From positions 994,501 through 1,058,500 of the forward strand of contig NZ_CP146100.1 of the NCBI RefSeq assembly GCF_037023755.1: a stretch of 64,000 bases of DNA, read 5' to 3'. The notes under the pieces are model-generated. The model made no database searches, was not told the DNA's origin, and saw only the letters and a program-made list of their open reading frames with translations. Each line of letters begins with the position of its first letter. Position 1 is the stretch's first letter. This DNA comes from Saccharopolyspora sp. SCSIO 74807 (GTDB taxonomy: Bacteria > Actinomycetota > Actinomycetes > Mycobacteriales > Pseudonocardiaceae). A program made the translations under genes and the position numbers. This document shows positions 31,824 through 40,022 of this stretch, in pieces.

Positions 31824-32717
31824 TCACCCGCGTCCCTGAAGTCCGGAATTCGGGGCCTGATCGGTCGCTGGGCCGCCGACTTTTTTCACTACGCTCTGTG
31901 ACTGGACTGAGTCCTCGGTCTGCTCGTCGGGGGACAGTCGTGCCGCGGCGGTATCGCCGGTCGGATCACTGTCGCCAGGGCTCGCTTCGGACTCGGTAAG
32001 CCAGGCAACGAGTCGGCTCTCGGCCCGGCGGCGAATGCTGCGCAGTCCCTCGTAGGTCAGCCCGGGGTGGTGTGGCCAGTCAGCCAGCTCGACGCCTTCC
32101 AGGCGGGTCGCGCCGATCAGCTCGGCCTCGGTCTGGGTCAGGACCCCAGCCTCGACCGCCCGCGCCAGAACCAAGTCCGGATGCCCGGACGGGGGCTTGG
32201 GTTCGCTGGAGTGGAACCCCGGCGGCTTCGGGGTCGGCCCGTCCATCCCGTCCAGCAGTGCCCGGTGCCCGGCGCGGTAGGCGGCCCACCGCAGCCGGAT
32301 GGTGATCCGCCCCTCGGTGAGATCCACGGTCTGCAGCCCGTCGAGGAACCCGCGCAGCACCTCGGCGTGGATGTCGCTGGGGTCGTCGGCGTAGCGCTCG
32401 GTCAGCCGGGCCGCCAGGGAGGTCAGCATCGGCAGCGCCAGACCGACCGCGGTGATCGTCCAGGTTCCGCCCTCGACGCGGGCGCGGCTGATCACGTGTG
32501 CCCAGACCTGGTCCCACACCCGGCGGGGGCAGCCGTGGGCTAGCAGCAGGTCTCGGAGTTCGTCGACCGGGATGATCCGGTCGGGAAGGTGGTCGAACAG
32601 GCGGCCGTCCACAGCCACCGGGTGGTCCCCTGCGGTCAGCCACCCGAAGGCTTCACGGGCGGCATCCAGCGGGTAGCCCGGCCACTCTTCGTGCTCGCAG
32701 TGGATAGGGAGAGCCAT
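31824..32717 (-). CDS. Sigma-factor-like protein heading the transfer operon, 297 aa
   Basis: ATG start; first gene after the palindromic region. Residues about 100-150 (LAARLTERYADDPSDIHAEVLRGFLDGL, then RLRWAAYRAG) resemble sigma-70 region 2 helices. Residues about 190-240 (GVLTQTEAELIGATRLEGV, YEGLRSIRRRAESRLVAWL) resemble a region-4 helix-turn-helix. The middle and C-terminal tails are disordered. Similarity is by eye only. If correct it could direct transcription of the element's own operon; an alternative is a non-sigma HTH regulator. Confidence 0.6.
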   Translation of the reverse strand: MALPIHCEHEEWPGYPLDAAREAFGWLTAGDHPVAVDGRLFDHLPDRIIPVDELRDLLLAHGCPRRVWDQVWAHVISRARVEGGTWTITAVGLALPMLTSLAARLTERYADDPSDIHAEVLRGFLDGLQTVDLTEGRITIRLRWAAYRAGHRALLDGMDGPTPKPPGFHSSEPKPPSGHPDLVLARAVEAGVLTQTEAELIGATRLEGVELADWPHHPGLTYEGLRSIRRRAESRLVAWLTESEASPGDSDPTGDTAAARLSPDEQTEDSVQSQSVVKKVGGPATDQAPNSGLQGRG

Positions 32718-33229
32718 TGCTCGGCTCCTCTCGAACGGCGGTTGATGACGCCGCCGAGAGGGCCAGGCGAGGAACAGCGCAGCGCACGGTTCCGTACTAA
32801 GACGAAACTAAAATGATCTTCTTGTTCCGGAACAAGGAGATCATCTTTTGATCAACTTAGAGATCGCGCTCCAAGGGGACAGCAAGCCTGTGCGCTGCGG
32901 CGTTAGTCAGACGCTGTTCCGTTGCTGTCACTCCGACTGAGCGGAGGAATGGAACAAGAAAAAGGATCTTGAGAAATTTCCGGAGCGATCTTGAACAGCA
33001 CCACCGCGGGATCATTGGCGCCCTGCCAACAGCCGCGACTGTCGATCTTCATCGCCTCATCACGAGATCAACAAGCATCTTGGTGGAACCGGAGACGCCA
33101 GTGACGCTGGGTGTCAGTTCCGGTTGAGGGATGGCGAGAAAAATCTTGGCCCGGCGGTGACCGATCGGGGCCGTTTTCGCGGACTTCAGGGGTGTCCTTG
33201 GCAAGACCGACCGATCACCGGAGCACGCG
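32718..33229. other. 512-bp palindrome-rich divergent noncoding region (oriT / control region candidate)
   Basis: No credible gene. It separates the leftward transfer operon from the rightward methyltransferase-integrase block, is locally A/T-richer than its surroundings, and holds a 32-bp near-perfect palindrome (32813-32844), a matching GGAACAAG at 32951 and six ATCTT(G/C) words at 32816, 32966, 32988, 33045, 33077 and 33143. Promoters for both sides and the transfer origin are expected here; which parts do what is inferred. Confidence 0.55.
32813..32844. promoter_or_regulatory. 32-bp near-perfect palindrome
   Basis: ATGATCTTCTTGTTCC (32813-32828) faces GGAACAAGGAGATCAT (32829-32844); 15 of 16 positions pair, with core TTGTTCCGGAACAA perfect. 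It lies about 95 bases upstream of the transfer operon. Candidate operator for an ICE repressor, or a relaxase site. Confidence 0.6.
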
Positions 33230-34078
33230 ATGTCTGCCCTCCCGCTCCCGGAGGTACCGCCTCCTGACACCCCCGACGGCCACCCGCCGAACCCCTGCGT
33301 CGAGTCGGTTCGCGCCCCCCGCCGTGAACCCGCCGGCCCACCGGTGTCGGCGACGGTGCGGCTGTGTCTCGTCGACCCCGCCGCGGACGCCGACGAGATC
33401 GTCACCGCCGCGGTCTCGATGATCACCACGACCTACACCGCGCCCGGCGACCGGATCATGCTCGCCGACGGCGAGGCCCCAGCGACGGGTTCGAGCCGGA
33501 CGCGTCGGGACCGGCTCGTGGAGTCCGTCCTACGACTCGGCCGCGGCGCAACCGCCACGCCGGACCACCGCGCTCACGGCGATCATGAGTCCGCCACGGC
33601 GGGTGAGGGCCTGCCCGGCGCCCGGGGGTCCGGGTCCGGACTCGGACCGCGGCCCGGCGACGCGGCCGAGCCGGTCGCGAACCCGACCGACCAGCAACCG
33701 CTCGACGAGTCGCCCGGCCCGGGTTTCGACGGCTTCGAGTTGATCATCGCGGGCTGGCCCGACCACCCCGCAGACCCGTTCGCGATGGACGACTGGACAC
33801 CGCTGCTCGCCCCTGCCGGCACCGTCGTCGTACTCACGCACAGTAGTGATCAGCGCGAAGCGCGAGTCGGCCATTCGGGGCAGTTGTCGCGTGCCGCAGC
33901 CTTGGCCGGATTGATCTTGACCGACCGGCTGATCCTGGCCCACCAACCCCCGTCGCCCCCTCGGCCGGCGACCCGGCGCAGCCTCCGAGCGATCGCCCTC
34001 GGCGGCCACCGCCGCATCCACACCACCGCCAGCGTCTTCCGCCGCTCGACCCTGTCCCCGGAGGTTCGCCATGCCTAA
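33230..34078 (+). CDS. Degenerate methyltransferase-fold protein, 282 aa
   Basis: ATG start. Contains SMITTTYTAPGDRIM (near residue 63), which matches IITTYTAPGDTVC in the following gene, but the SAM-binding DPxxGxG that should come next is replaced by LADGEAPATG. Later PGFDGFELIIAGWPDHPADPF and LLAPAGTVVVLTH correspond to motifs IV and V, again without a catalytic (D/N)PPY. A disordered Gly/Pro insert separates the two halves. Probably a paralogue of the next gene that lost catalysis. Overlaps it by 8 bases. Confidence 0.7.
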   Translation: MSALPLPEVPPPDTPDGHPPNPCVESVRAPRREPAGPPVSATVRLCLVDPAADADEIVTAAVSMITTTYTAPGDRIMLADGEAPATGSSRTRRDRLVESVLRLGRGATATPDHRAHGDHESATAGEGLPGARGSGSGLGPRPGDAAEPVANPTDQQPLDESPGPGFDGFELIIAGWPDHPADPFAMDDWTPLLAPAGTVVVLTHSSDQREARVGHSGQLSRAAALAGLILTDRLILAHQPPSPPRPATRRSLRAIALGGHRRIHTTASVFRRSTLSPEVRHA

Positions 34079-34850
34079 GACCCTCCTGCGCCCCGGCAGC
34101 GTCTGGGACACCGGCAGCACCACCCCAGCCCGGCAGATCGCGGACCGGCACGTCGGAGCCACCCGCGCCGACACCGCACTGACCCCGGACGTCGCGCGGC
34201 AGATCATCACCACTTACACCGCTCCCGGCGACACCGTCTGCGACCCGAACCCGGGACCGGGACTGGTCCTGGCCGAAGCCCTCCGGGCGGGCCGGGACGT
34301 GCTCGGCCTGCCCACCGAGCCCCGGTGGGAATCCGCCCTGGAGGCCAACCTGGACCTCGCCCGCCTCGCCGGCCCGGTCGGCACCGCGACCCTGCTGGAC
34401 AGCGTCGACGACCCCCGCACCGCCGAACTGCCCGGCGCCGTCGACCTCGTACTCACCGGCCTGCGGCACACCCCGGCCAGCGACCCCAGCCGGGTGCTGG
34501 TCGGGCTGTATGAGGACCTGGACGCCGTCGCCGACTGGGTCTGGCCCGGCGGGCACATCGTGATCACCTGCCGCCCCTGGCGCCGCCACGGCAGCCTGCT
34601 CGACCTACCCGGCAAAGTCGGCGACGCCGCTGCCGCGATCGGCCTCGCGCCCGCCGACCACTGCATCGCTCTGACCGCACCCATTCGAGGAAACCGGGTG
34701 CGCCCGAGAATCGTCAGCCGCGCGGGGCGCCTCCCGGAAAGCACCGATATCCACGGCCGCACCACAGCCATCTCGGCTCATCTTGACGTGCTCGTTTTCC
34801 GCCTCCCCACAACCGCACGTCGTGAAACTCCTCAGCGAGGTGCCGCGTGA
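34071..34850 (+). CDS. TRM11-like/DNA methyltransferase-fold protein, 259 aa
   Basis: Starts in the 3' end of the previous gene. Has ARQIITTYTAPGDTVCDPNPGPGLVLAEALRAGRDVLGL (residues 42-80), a methyltransferase motif I with adjacent region X; the expected DPFxGxGTT is DPNPGPGLV. The motif IV position reads LVLTGLRHTP instead of TSPPY. Followed by WVWPGGHIVITCRPW. Fold intact but catalytic residues altered, so it may bind SAM or DNA without methylating. Overlaps the active methyltransferase gene by 4 bases, forming a three-gene unit. Confidence 0.75.
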   Translation: MPKTLLRPGSVWDTGSTTPARQIADRHVGATRADTALTPDVARQIITTYTAPGDTVCDPNPGPGLVLAEALRAGRDVLGLPTEPRWESALEANLDLARLAGPVGTATLLDSVDDPRTAELPGAVDLVLTGLRHTPASDPSRVLVGLYEDLDAVADWVWPGGHIVITCRPWRRHGSLLDLPGKVGDAAAAIGLAPADHCIALTAPIRGNRVRPRIVSRAGRLPESTDIHGRTTAISAHLDVLVFRLPTTARRETPQRGAA

Positions 34851-35923
34851 ATAGGCTCTACTATCGTGACGAGACCATCGAAATGCATATTGGCGACGCA
34901 CTTCAGATCATGGCATCGCTTCCCAACGCTTCGGTGGACTGTGTCGTCACCTCTCCGCCTCACTGGGGACTGCGCGATTACGGAACCGCGGTCTGGATCG
35001 GCGGAAACCCCGAGTGCCGACACACCTTGGGAACAACACCCCATCAACGCCGGACCACCAGGAAACGTACGCACTGGTGGCCTCGTTCGAGCATTAACAA
35101 GCACTGCAGGAAGTGCGGCGCTCGTGCGCACGATCGGCAATACGGCCTGGAGCCGACGATCGATGATTACGTCGATCGCCTCCGGGAGGTGAGTGCGGAA
35201 GTCTGGCGCCTCCTGACCCCACGGGGTACGTACTGGCTCAATCTTCGAGATGGTTTCAGCTACCACAACAGCGGCACGGGCAGCACGCGCAAAATCACGA
35301 CCGAAGAGGCTCCTTCGGTCGTTCGGCACAAAAGTCTCTTGGGGATTCCGTGGCGGGCGGCTCTCGCTTTGCAACAAGACGGGTGGATCATTCGCAACGC
35401 GATGGTCTGGCACAAGCCCAACGGCATACCGGACCCGGCATCGGATCGGTTCTCCTCGCGCTACGAGATGGTTTTCCTCTTGGTGAAGCAGCCGGACTAC
35501 TACTTCGACGCAACCCGCGCGCTCGAACCGTTGTCGCAGAACCGTCCGGGGTATCGGAAGAACCACCGCGGGGGAAATAAGCCGCACACGGTCCGATCCC
35601 CGTGGCACCCGCGGGGAGCTGGCAAGAACGTCGGCGACGTCTGGTCGATCTCCACGCGACCGCTGCCGGACGCGCACTGCGCTCCGTTTCCAATTGACCT
35701 TCCGCAGCGATGTATCGCGGTCGGCTGCCCTGAAAAAGGCCGCGTCCTCGACCCCTTCTCCGGAGCAGGAACCACTGGCCTCTCCGCCCGACAACTGGGC
35801 CGGTCGTTCCAGGGAATCGACCTGCGGGCGGATTACCACGACATTTTCCTGCGGCGACTTCGGCAGCAAAGCAGGCGTATCGAGGTCACCGACGAAACAA
35901 ATCCAGGAGCCAACGTTGCGTAA
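34847..35923 (+). CDS. Site-specific DNA methyltransferase (beta class, N4-cytosine or N6-adenine), 358 aa
   Basis: Motif IV VTSPPHWGLRDYG at residues 34-46 (PPH in place of PPY/PPW), then target region with a Cys/His cluster (CRHTLG, CRKCGAR), and C-terminal motif I RVLDPFSGAGTTGL near 297-310. Order IV...I is that of beta-class enzymes such as phage and ICE orphan methyltransferases. GTG start overlapping the previous gene. No restriction endonuclease nearby, so it is an orphan enzyme, possibly protecting the element from host restriction. Confidence 0.88.
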   Translation: MNRLYYRDETIEMHIGDALQIMASLPNASVDCVVTSPPHWGLRDYGTAVWIGGNPECRHTLGTTPHQRRTTRKRTHWWPRSSINKHCRKCGARAHDRQYGLEPTIDDYVDRLREVSAEVWRLLTPRGTYWLNLRDGFSYHNSGTGSTRKITTEEAPSVVRHKSLLGIPWRAALALQQDGWIIRNAMVWHKPNGIPDPASDRFSSRYEMVFLLVKQPDYYFDATRALEPLSQNRPGYRKNHRGGNKPHTVRSPWHPRGAGKNVGDVWSISTRPLPDAHCAPFPIDLPQRCIAVGCPEKGRVLDPFSGAGTTGLSARQLGRSFQGIDLRADYHDIFLRRLRQQSRRIEVTDETNPGANVA

Positions 35924-36131
35924 GAACCAGTTCTGCGCCGCCAGCAACGCGGGCTTTCCTCCAGTACGACGGCGTGACCGAAACGCCGTGCAGTGGTGTG
36001 TGACACGGCAGTCACGACTCGCTCCCGTCCGCCGGCGTTACGCTTCCCGCCGCGATGCCGCCCCGGGCCTTGGGCGACCCGGCAGCTTCGGCATGTGTGA
36101 CCAGCCGACGATCACACGAGGTGAGGACGAA

Positions 36132-36263
36132 ATGAGTCGCGCTCCTCAGCCGAGCGATCACCAGTCTCTGCACGCCGCATGGTCGACGGGACGGCATCTC
36201 AACGCAGTCCTCCCAATCCTGGCCGAAGGCGCCTGCGACGGGGTTGAGGGGGCTGTCGCATGA
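36132..36263 (+). CDS. Very small protein coupled to the excisionase gene, 43 aa
   Basis: ATG with GAGGTGAGGA upstream; ends ATGA, overlapping the next start. Sequence MSRAPQPSDHQSLHAAW... has no known motif. Between 35924 and 36131 I see no gene. The tight coupling suggests it is translated, perhaps as a leader or co-factor for excision control. Confidence 0.55.
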   Translation: MSRAPQPSDHQSLHAAWSTGRHLNAVLPILAEGACDGVEGAVA

Positions 36264-36598
36264 GCACACACGATCCGCTCACCGATGCCACTGCTGCGGA
36301 TGCTGACACGGTCTCGGCAGCAGCCGAACTTGCCTCGGCAGCTCGTGAACTGGCCGACGCCGCCCGCACGCTGGCCGAACACGCTCCGCACGACCCCGAT
36401 GCGTTGCTCACCGCCGAACAGCTCGGAGACCTCCTGCGGCTTTCGCCACGCACATTGAAAGAGCAGGCCGCGGCCGGGCTCATCCCGCACCGCAGGTTCG
36501 GCAAGCACTACCGCTTCAGCCGCGACGACGCCGCAGAAATCGTACGGCTCGCCAGGAAAACTCCCATGCCGCAACGGAGAGGGTTCCGGGCGGCCTGA
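36260..36598 (+). CDS. xis: Excisionase-like HTH protein, 112 aa
   Basis: N-terminal acidic helix (residues 1-45), then a MerR/excisionase winged HTH: LLTAEQLGDLLRLSPRTLKEQAAAGLIPHRRFGKHYRFSRDDAAEIVRLA. This DNA-binding-plus-K/R wing layout matches Xis/AlpA-type directionality factors. Next to the integrase and co-oriented; a hairpin (36625-36648) lies between them. Function as recombination directionality factor is inferred. Confidence 0.8.
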   Translation: MSTHDPLTDATAADADTVSAAAELASAARELADAARTLAEHAPHDPDALLTAEQLGDLLRLSPRTLKEQAAAGLIPHRRFGKHYRFSRDDAAEIVRLARKTPMPQRRGFRAA

Positions 36599-36624
36599 CC
36601 CGGGCACCGCGCCCACACAAATGT

Positions 36625-36648
36625 CCGCCCCGGCACCAGCCGGGGCGG
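36625..36648 (+). terminator. 9-bp hairpin between xis and int
   Basis: CCGCCCCGG (36625-36633) pairs with CCGGGGCGG (36640-36648), loop of six. No U-tract. Could attenuate integrase expression relative to xis. Confidence 0.55.
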
Positions 36649-36686
36649 CTTCACGAAAGAGAGCAAGAGCAAGAAAGGAAGTGGTC

Positions 36687-38042
36687 ATGGCCTACGGTCA
36701 ACGACTGGGCGATGCCCAGGGTGATGGCTGGCGTGCCCGGTACAAGCGCCCCGACGGAACCTGGGGCAGCAAGTCCGGCTTCACCTCCGAAAAGGCCGCC
36801 GAGGACTGGGGCAACGAACAGGAAGCCCTGATCCGCCGGCACATGTGGATCGACCCCCGCAAAGGCGACACCCCGTTTGAGGACTTCGCGTCGGAGCTGC
36901 TGGACTCCATCGGTCCCCGGCTGGAAGCGGCGACGCTGGCGAAGTACCAGTCCCATCTGAACAACCAGCTACTGCCGCAGTGGTCCGCGTGGCCGCTGAT
37001 CGGGATCTTCAACAGCTACCTGGAGATCGAGAAGTGGGTCTCCGAGCTGCACGAGGACTACGCGGAGTCCACCGTGTCGTCGGTGTTCGCGACGTTCTCG
37101 ACGTTCCTCAACATGGCCTTCCGTGCTCAGTACATCCCGGCCAACCCGTGCTCGGGTATCCGGGTGACCTCGGGCGAGTTCGCCCCGGACCGTCTCGTGG
37201 CCACCCCAGTACAGGTGCTGCGTGCGGCCATGCGGCTGTACCACTCGGCTGGTCCGGCGGGCTTCGTCCTCGCCGTGGTGGACGCCTACACCGGAGCGCG
37301 CTGGAGCGAGCTGGCCGGTCAGCAGCGGCACGAGTACAACCGCGAGCGCCGGGCAATCCGGATCGAAGAACCGTTGAAGGAGATCGGAGGAAAGCTGTTC
37401 AAAGGCGGCCGACGCATCGGTCCCGGTGGCGTCATCGCCGACGGCGGCCCGAGTCCCGCGAAGCGGAAGACCTCACGACCGGGCAAGGGGAAGAAGGGAC
37501 GCACAAAAACCCCTGCCAGCACCCGGGACGTCCTGCTTCCCCCAAGCATCGCCGTGCTCTACGAGGCGCTGATGGACTCCCATCGCCACCCGTTCCTGTT
37601 CTGCACCCGCGACGGGAACCTCCTGCGGAGGTCGAACTTCCGTCAGCGTCACTGGCGCCCGGCTTGGGACGGCATCGAGCCGGACGACCCGCAGGCTGAG
37701 GATCACGTCCCGGCAGTGCTGATGTGGTTCACCTTCCACGAAGGACGGCACACCCACAGCACCTGGCTGACCGAAGACGGAGTGTCCGAGGTGGCACGCC
37801 GCGCCCGGCTCGGACAGAAGATGAAGGGCATCGCCCGGGTCTACGACCACGTGACCCCGGAGATGGAACAACAGATCCTCGACGTACTGGAAGCCCGATG
37901 GGCGGCCTCCCTGGCGGCGTTGACGGCCGCCGAGCGCGCCCAACTCATGATATGGTTCCCGCGCCTGCGAGACACCCTAGAAACCGGCGGTGGCGAGCCG
38001 GTTCAAGATCGCATCGCCATTTCATCGCCATTTGTAAGCTAA
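36687..38042 (+). CDS. int: Tyrosine site-specific integrase, 451 aa
   Basis: ATG with AAAGGAAG upstream. N-terminal AP2-like arm-binding part (GDGWRARYKRPDGTWGSKSGFTSEKAAEDW), SAM-like core-binding domain about 60-160, catalytic domain with Arg205 (TGARWSE), His351-Arg354 (HEGRH) and Tyr386 (RVYDHVT). All catalytic residues are present, so it should be active. A Lys/Gly-rich insert (about 255-280) is unusual but polar. Its end lies 52 bases from the tRNA-Val 3' end. Confidence 0.95.
   Translation: MAYGQRLGDAQGDGWRARYKRPDGTWGSKSGFTSEKAAEDWGNEQEALIRRHMWIDPRKGDTPFEDFASELLDSIGPRLEAATLAKYQSHLNNQLLPQWSAWPLIGIFNSYLEIEKWVSELHEDYAESTVSSVFATFSTFLNMAFRAQYIPANPCSGIRVTSGEFAPDRLVATPVQVLRAAMRLYHSAGPAGFVLAVVDAYTGARWSELAGQQRHEYNRERRAIRIEEPLKEIGGKLFKGGRRIGPGGVIADGGPSPAKRKTSRPGKGKKGRTKTPASTRDVLLPPSIAVLYEALMDSHRHPFLFCTRDGNLLRRSNFRQRHWRPAWDGIEPDDPQAEDHVPAVLMWFTFHEGRHTHSTWLTEDGVSEVARRARLGQKMKGIARVYDHVTPEMEQQILDVLEARWAASLAALTAAERAQLMIWFPRLRDTLETGGGEPVQDRIAISSPFVS
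38012..38033 (+). repeat. Tandem 11-bp direct repeat at the end of int
   Basis: CATCGCCATTT is present twice back to back (38012-38022 and 38023-38033), inside the last codons of int and about 60 bases from the tRNA. Being 11 bp, not a multiple of three, it looks like a binding-site repeat rather than a protein repeat; integrase or Xis arm sites are a possibility. Confidence 0.5.
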
Positions 38043-38094
38043 CAGCGAGCCCGCCCCATAGGAGGAGCAGGGCCGCTGACCTGCATGAAAACTT

Positions 38095-38140
38095 TGGTGC
38101 GCGATACTGGGATTGAACCAGTGACCTCTACCGTGTCAAG
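38095..38140. other. Probable ICE attachment site (att) in the tRNA 3' half
   Basis: Inferred from the integrase next to the tRNA 3' end; integrated elements usually share 15-60 bp of tRNA 3' sequence at both ends. The second copy is not in this window, so the exact core cannot be fixed. Confidence 0.5.
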
Positions 38141-38169
38141 GTAGCGCTCTCCCGCTGAGCTAATCGCGC
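38095..38169 (-). tRNA. tRNA-Val (GAC)
   Basis: Reading the minus strand: acceptor GCGCGAT pairs with ATCGCGC, D-arm GCTC/GAGC, anticodon stem CTACC/GGTAG with loop TTGACAC (anticodon GAC at positions 34-36), variable loop AGGTC, T-arm ACTGG/CCAGT with TTCAATC loop, and encoded CCA. 75 bases. All stems are perfect. Integration target of the ICE. Confidence 0.97.
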
Positions 38170-38244
38170 TGGTGAAGTTGGCCGCGCCGACGGCGCGTTG
38201 TCGATCAGCTTACCGAACCGGAGGTCGTCGCCGACGGCCGGGCC

Positions 38245-38273
38245 GACCGGCCCGGGACGCGCCCGGGCCGGTC
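38245..38273. terminator. 12-bp perfect hairpin downstream of the DUF4177 gene
   Basis: GACCGGCCCGGG (38245-38256) pairs with CCCGGGCCGGTC (38262-38273) with a 5-nt loop, eight bases after the end of the DUF4177 gene on the minus strand. A TTTT lies on the plus-strand side. Confidence 0.65.
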
Positions 38274-38280
38274 GCGGTTT

Positions 38281-38481
38281 TCAGCGCTCGCGCTCGAAGG
38301 TGACCAGCAGGCCGTCCACTCCGCCGGGGCCGACCCGGCCCTTCACGTCGGCGCCGGTGATCGTCTTGAGCCGCCAGCCGTCGGCGGCGTGCTCGTTGAG
38401 CACCTTCTCCAACCGATCGCCGGACATCTTGCCGCCCAGCATCTTCTCCCGAAGCTCCACGACCTTGTACTGGTACGGCAT
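38281..38481 (-). CDS. DUF4177-domain protein, 66 aa
   Basis: Whole-length DUF4177: YQYKVVELREKMLGG at the start, LEKVLNEHAADGWRLKTITGADVKG, and a final LLVTFERE strand. ATG start with GGAACGG-type purines upstream; soluble, single domain. Function of the family is unknown. Chromosomal gene, on the far side of the tRNA from the ICE. Confidence 0.9.
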   Translation of the reverse strand: MPYQYKVVELREKMLGGKMSGDRLEKVLNEHAADGWRLKTITGADVKGRVGPGGVDGLLVTFERER

Positions 38482-38562
38482 CCGTTCCGCTCCTCACTTC
38501 GTTCGCACCGAGGTCCCACCGGGAGACGCTCGGCGCGCGGCGAGGTTCCCCCGGAAAGCGAA

Positions 38563-38602
38563 AACGCCACTCCCACCCCGGAATCGGGGCGAAAGTGGCG
38601 TT
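38563..38602 (-). terminator. Rho-independent terminator of icd
   Basis: On the minus strand, AACGCCACT (38602-38594) pairs with AGTGGCGTT (38571-38563), with an inner CCCCG/CGGGG stem, and the second arm ends in TTTT. It lies 20 bases after the icd stop. Confidence 0.8.
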
Positions 38603-38621
38603 CCAGGCTACCCGAGGAAGA

Positions 38622-39842
38622 TCAGCGGTCGGCCATCTTCTTCTGCAGGTTCTCGTCCAGCGTGGCCAGGAATTCCTGGGTGGTCTGGTGGCCCTGGCCG
38701 CCGCCGACCAGCAGCGCCAGGTCCTTGGTCATCTTGCCGCTTTCCACGGTCTCGATGACGACCCGCTCCAGGGCGTTGGCGAAACCGGTGACCTCCGGGG
38801 TGGAGTCCAGCCGACCGCGCTGGGCCAGGCCGCGGGTCCACGCGAAGATCGACGCGATCGGGTTCGTCGAGGTCGACTTGCCCTCCTGGTGCTGGCGGAA
38901 GTGCCGGGTGACGGTGCCGTGCGCGGCCTCCGCCTCGACCTTGCCGTCCTCGGTCATCAGCACCGAGGTCATCAGGCCCAGCGAACCGAAGCCCTGCGCG
39001 ACCGTGTCGGACTGCACGTCACCGTCGTAGTTCTTGCACGCCCAGACGTAGCCGCCCTCCCACTTCATCGCGGTGGCGACCATGTCGTCGATCAGCCGGT
39101 GCTCGTAGGTGAGGCCCTTGGCCTCGTAGTCCGCCTTGAACTCGTTCTCGTAGACCTCTTCGAAAACGTCCTTGAACACGCCGTCGTAGGACTTGAGGAT
39201 CGTGTTCTTGGTGGACATGTACACCGGGTACTCGCGCTCCAGGCCGTAGCGGAACGAAGCGCGCGCGAACTCCTCGATGGAGCGCTTGTAGTTGTACATG
39301 GCCATCGCCACGCCGCCGTCGGTCGGGAACTGCGCGACCTCCTGCTGGATCGGCTCGGAGCCGTCCGAGGGCGTGTAGGTGATGGTCACCGTGCCCGGGC
39401 CCGGGACCTTGAAGTCCGTGGCCTTGTACTGGTCGCCGTGCGCGTGACGCCCGATGACGATCGGCTTCGTCCAGGTCGGTACGTAGCGCGGGACGTTCGA
39501 GATCACGATCGGCTCGCGGAAGATGACGCCACCGAGGATGTTGCGGATCGTCCCGTTCGGGCTCCGCCACATCTTCTTCAGGCCGAACTCCTCCACGCGC
39601 GCCTCGTCCGGCGTGATCGTGGCGCACTTGACGCCGACCCCGTGCTGCGCGATGGCCTTCGCCGCGTCCACGGTCACCTGGTCGTCGGTGGCGTCCCGGT
39701 GCTCGATGCCGAGGTCGTAGTAGTCGAGGTTGATGTCCAGATAGGGGTGGATCAGCTTGTCCTTGATGAAGGACCAGATGATCCGGGTCATCTCGTCACC
39801 GTCGAGCTCGGCGACCGTGCCCTGGACCTTGATCTTGCTCAT
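38622..39842 (-). CDS. icd: NADP-dependent isocitrate dehydrogenase, 406 aa
   Basis: Converts isocitrate to 2-oxoglutarate in the TCA cycle, making NADPH. Full-length homodimeric (eukaryote-like) form: start [23 protein letters not shown], substrate-binding [12 protein letters not shown] near 93-104, metal-binding [22 protein letters not shown] near 275-296, NADP region [13 protein letters not shown] near 313. All key residues visible. ATG start; single gene with its own terminator. Confidence 0.97.
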   Translation of the reverse strand: MSKIKVQGTVAELDGDEMTRIIWSFIKDKLIHPYLDINLDYYDLGIEHRDATDDQVTVDAAKAIAQHGVGVKCATITPDEARVEEFGLKKMWRSPNGTIRNILGGVIFREPIVISNVPRYVPTWTKPIVIGRHAHGDQYKATDFKVPGPGTVTITYTPSDGSEPIQQEVAQFPTDGGVAMAMYNYKRSIEEFARASFRYGLEREYPVYMSTKNTILKSYDGVFKDVFEEVYENEFKADYEAKGLTYEHRLIDDMVATAMKWEGGYVWACKNYDGDVQSDTVAQGFGSLGLMTSVLMTEDGKVEAEAAHGTVTRHFRQHQEGKSTSTNPIASIFAWTRGLAQRGRLDSTPEVTGFANALERVVIETVESGKMTKDLALLVGGGQGHQTTQEFLATLDENLQKKMADR

Positions 39843-40022
39843 GTGGCGGGGTGCTCCTCTCGCGAGAATGCAAGCGGTACAAGCGTACTGCTATTCGTGT
39901 TCGATTGTGCCCCGCCCCCGCGGCGCGCGACACCTGCATGAGACGAATCCGGCGAGGCGGCGCTCCGACCGGCAGATCGTTCTTCTAGGCTCGGCGCGGG
40001 CGACGATCACGGGAGGCGGCAC

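Larger units (their letters stand above)
1..38094. mobile_element. Integrative and conjugative element (right part; left end outside window)
   Basis: Seen: a tyrosine integrase (36687-38042) and HTH excisionase candidate abut the 3' end of a tRNA-Val gene, and a VirB4/VirD4/pilin/VirB6 operon, a replication-relaxation protein and a peptidoglycan hydrolase lie inside. Gene content changes abruptly from phage- or ICE-type hypotheticals to conserved housekeeping genes at the tRNA. I found no second copy of the tRNA 3' end within 1-38094, so the left attachment site is probably upstream of base 1. Known: T4SS-type actinobacterial ICEs integrate at tRNA 3' ends using such integrases. Inferred: 8278-20514 is cargo carried by the element. 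Confidence 0.85.

Noticed and set aside
1-38094. Insertion sequences or transposases in the cargo
   Set aside because: No transposase frame or terminal inverted repeats seen; the cargo ends show no direct repeats that I can find.
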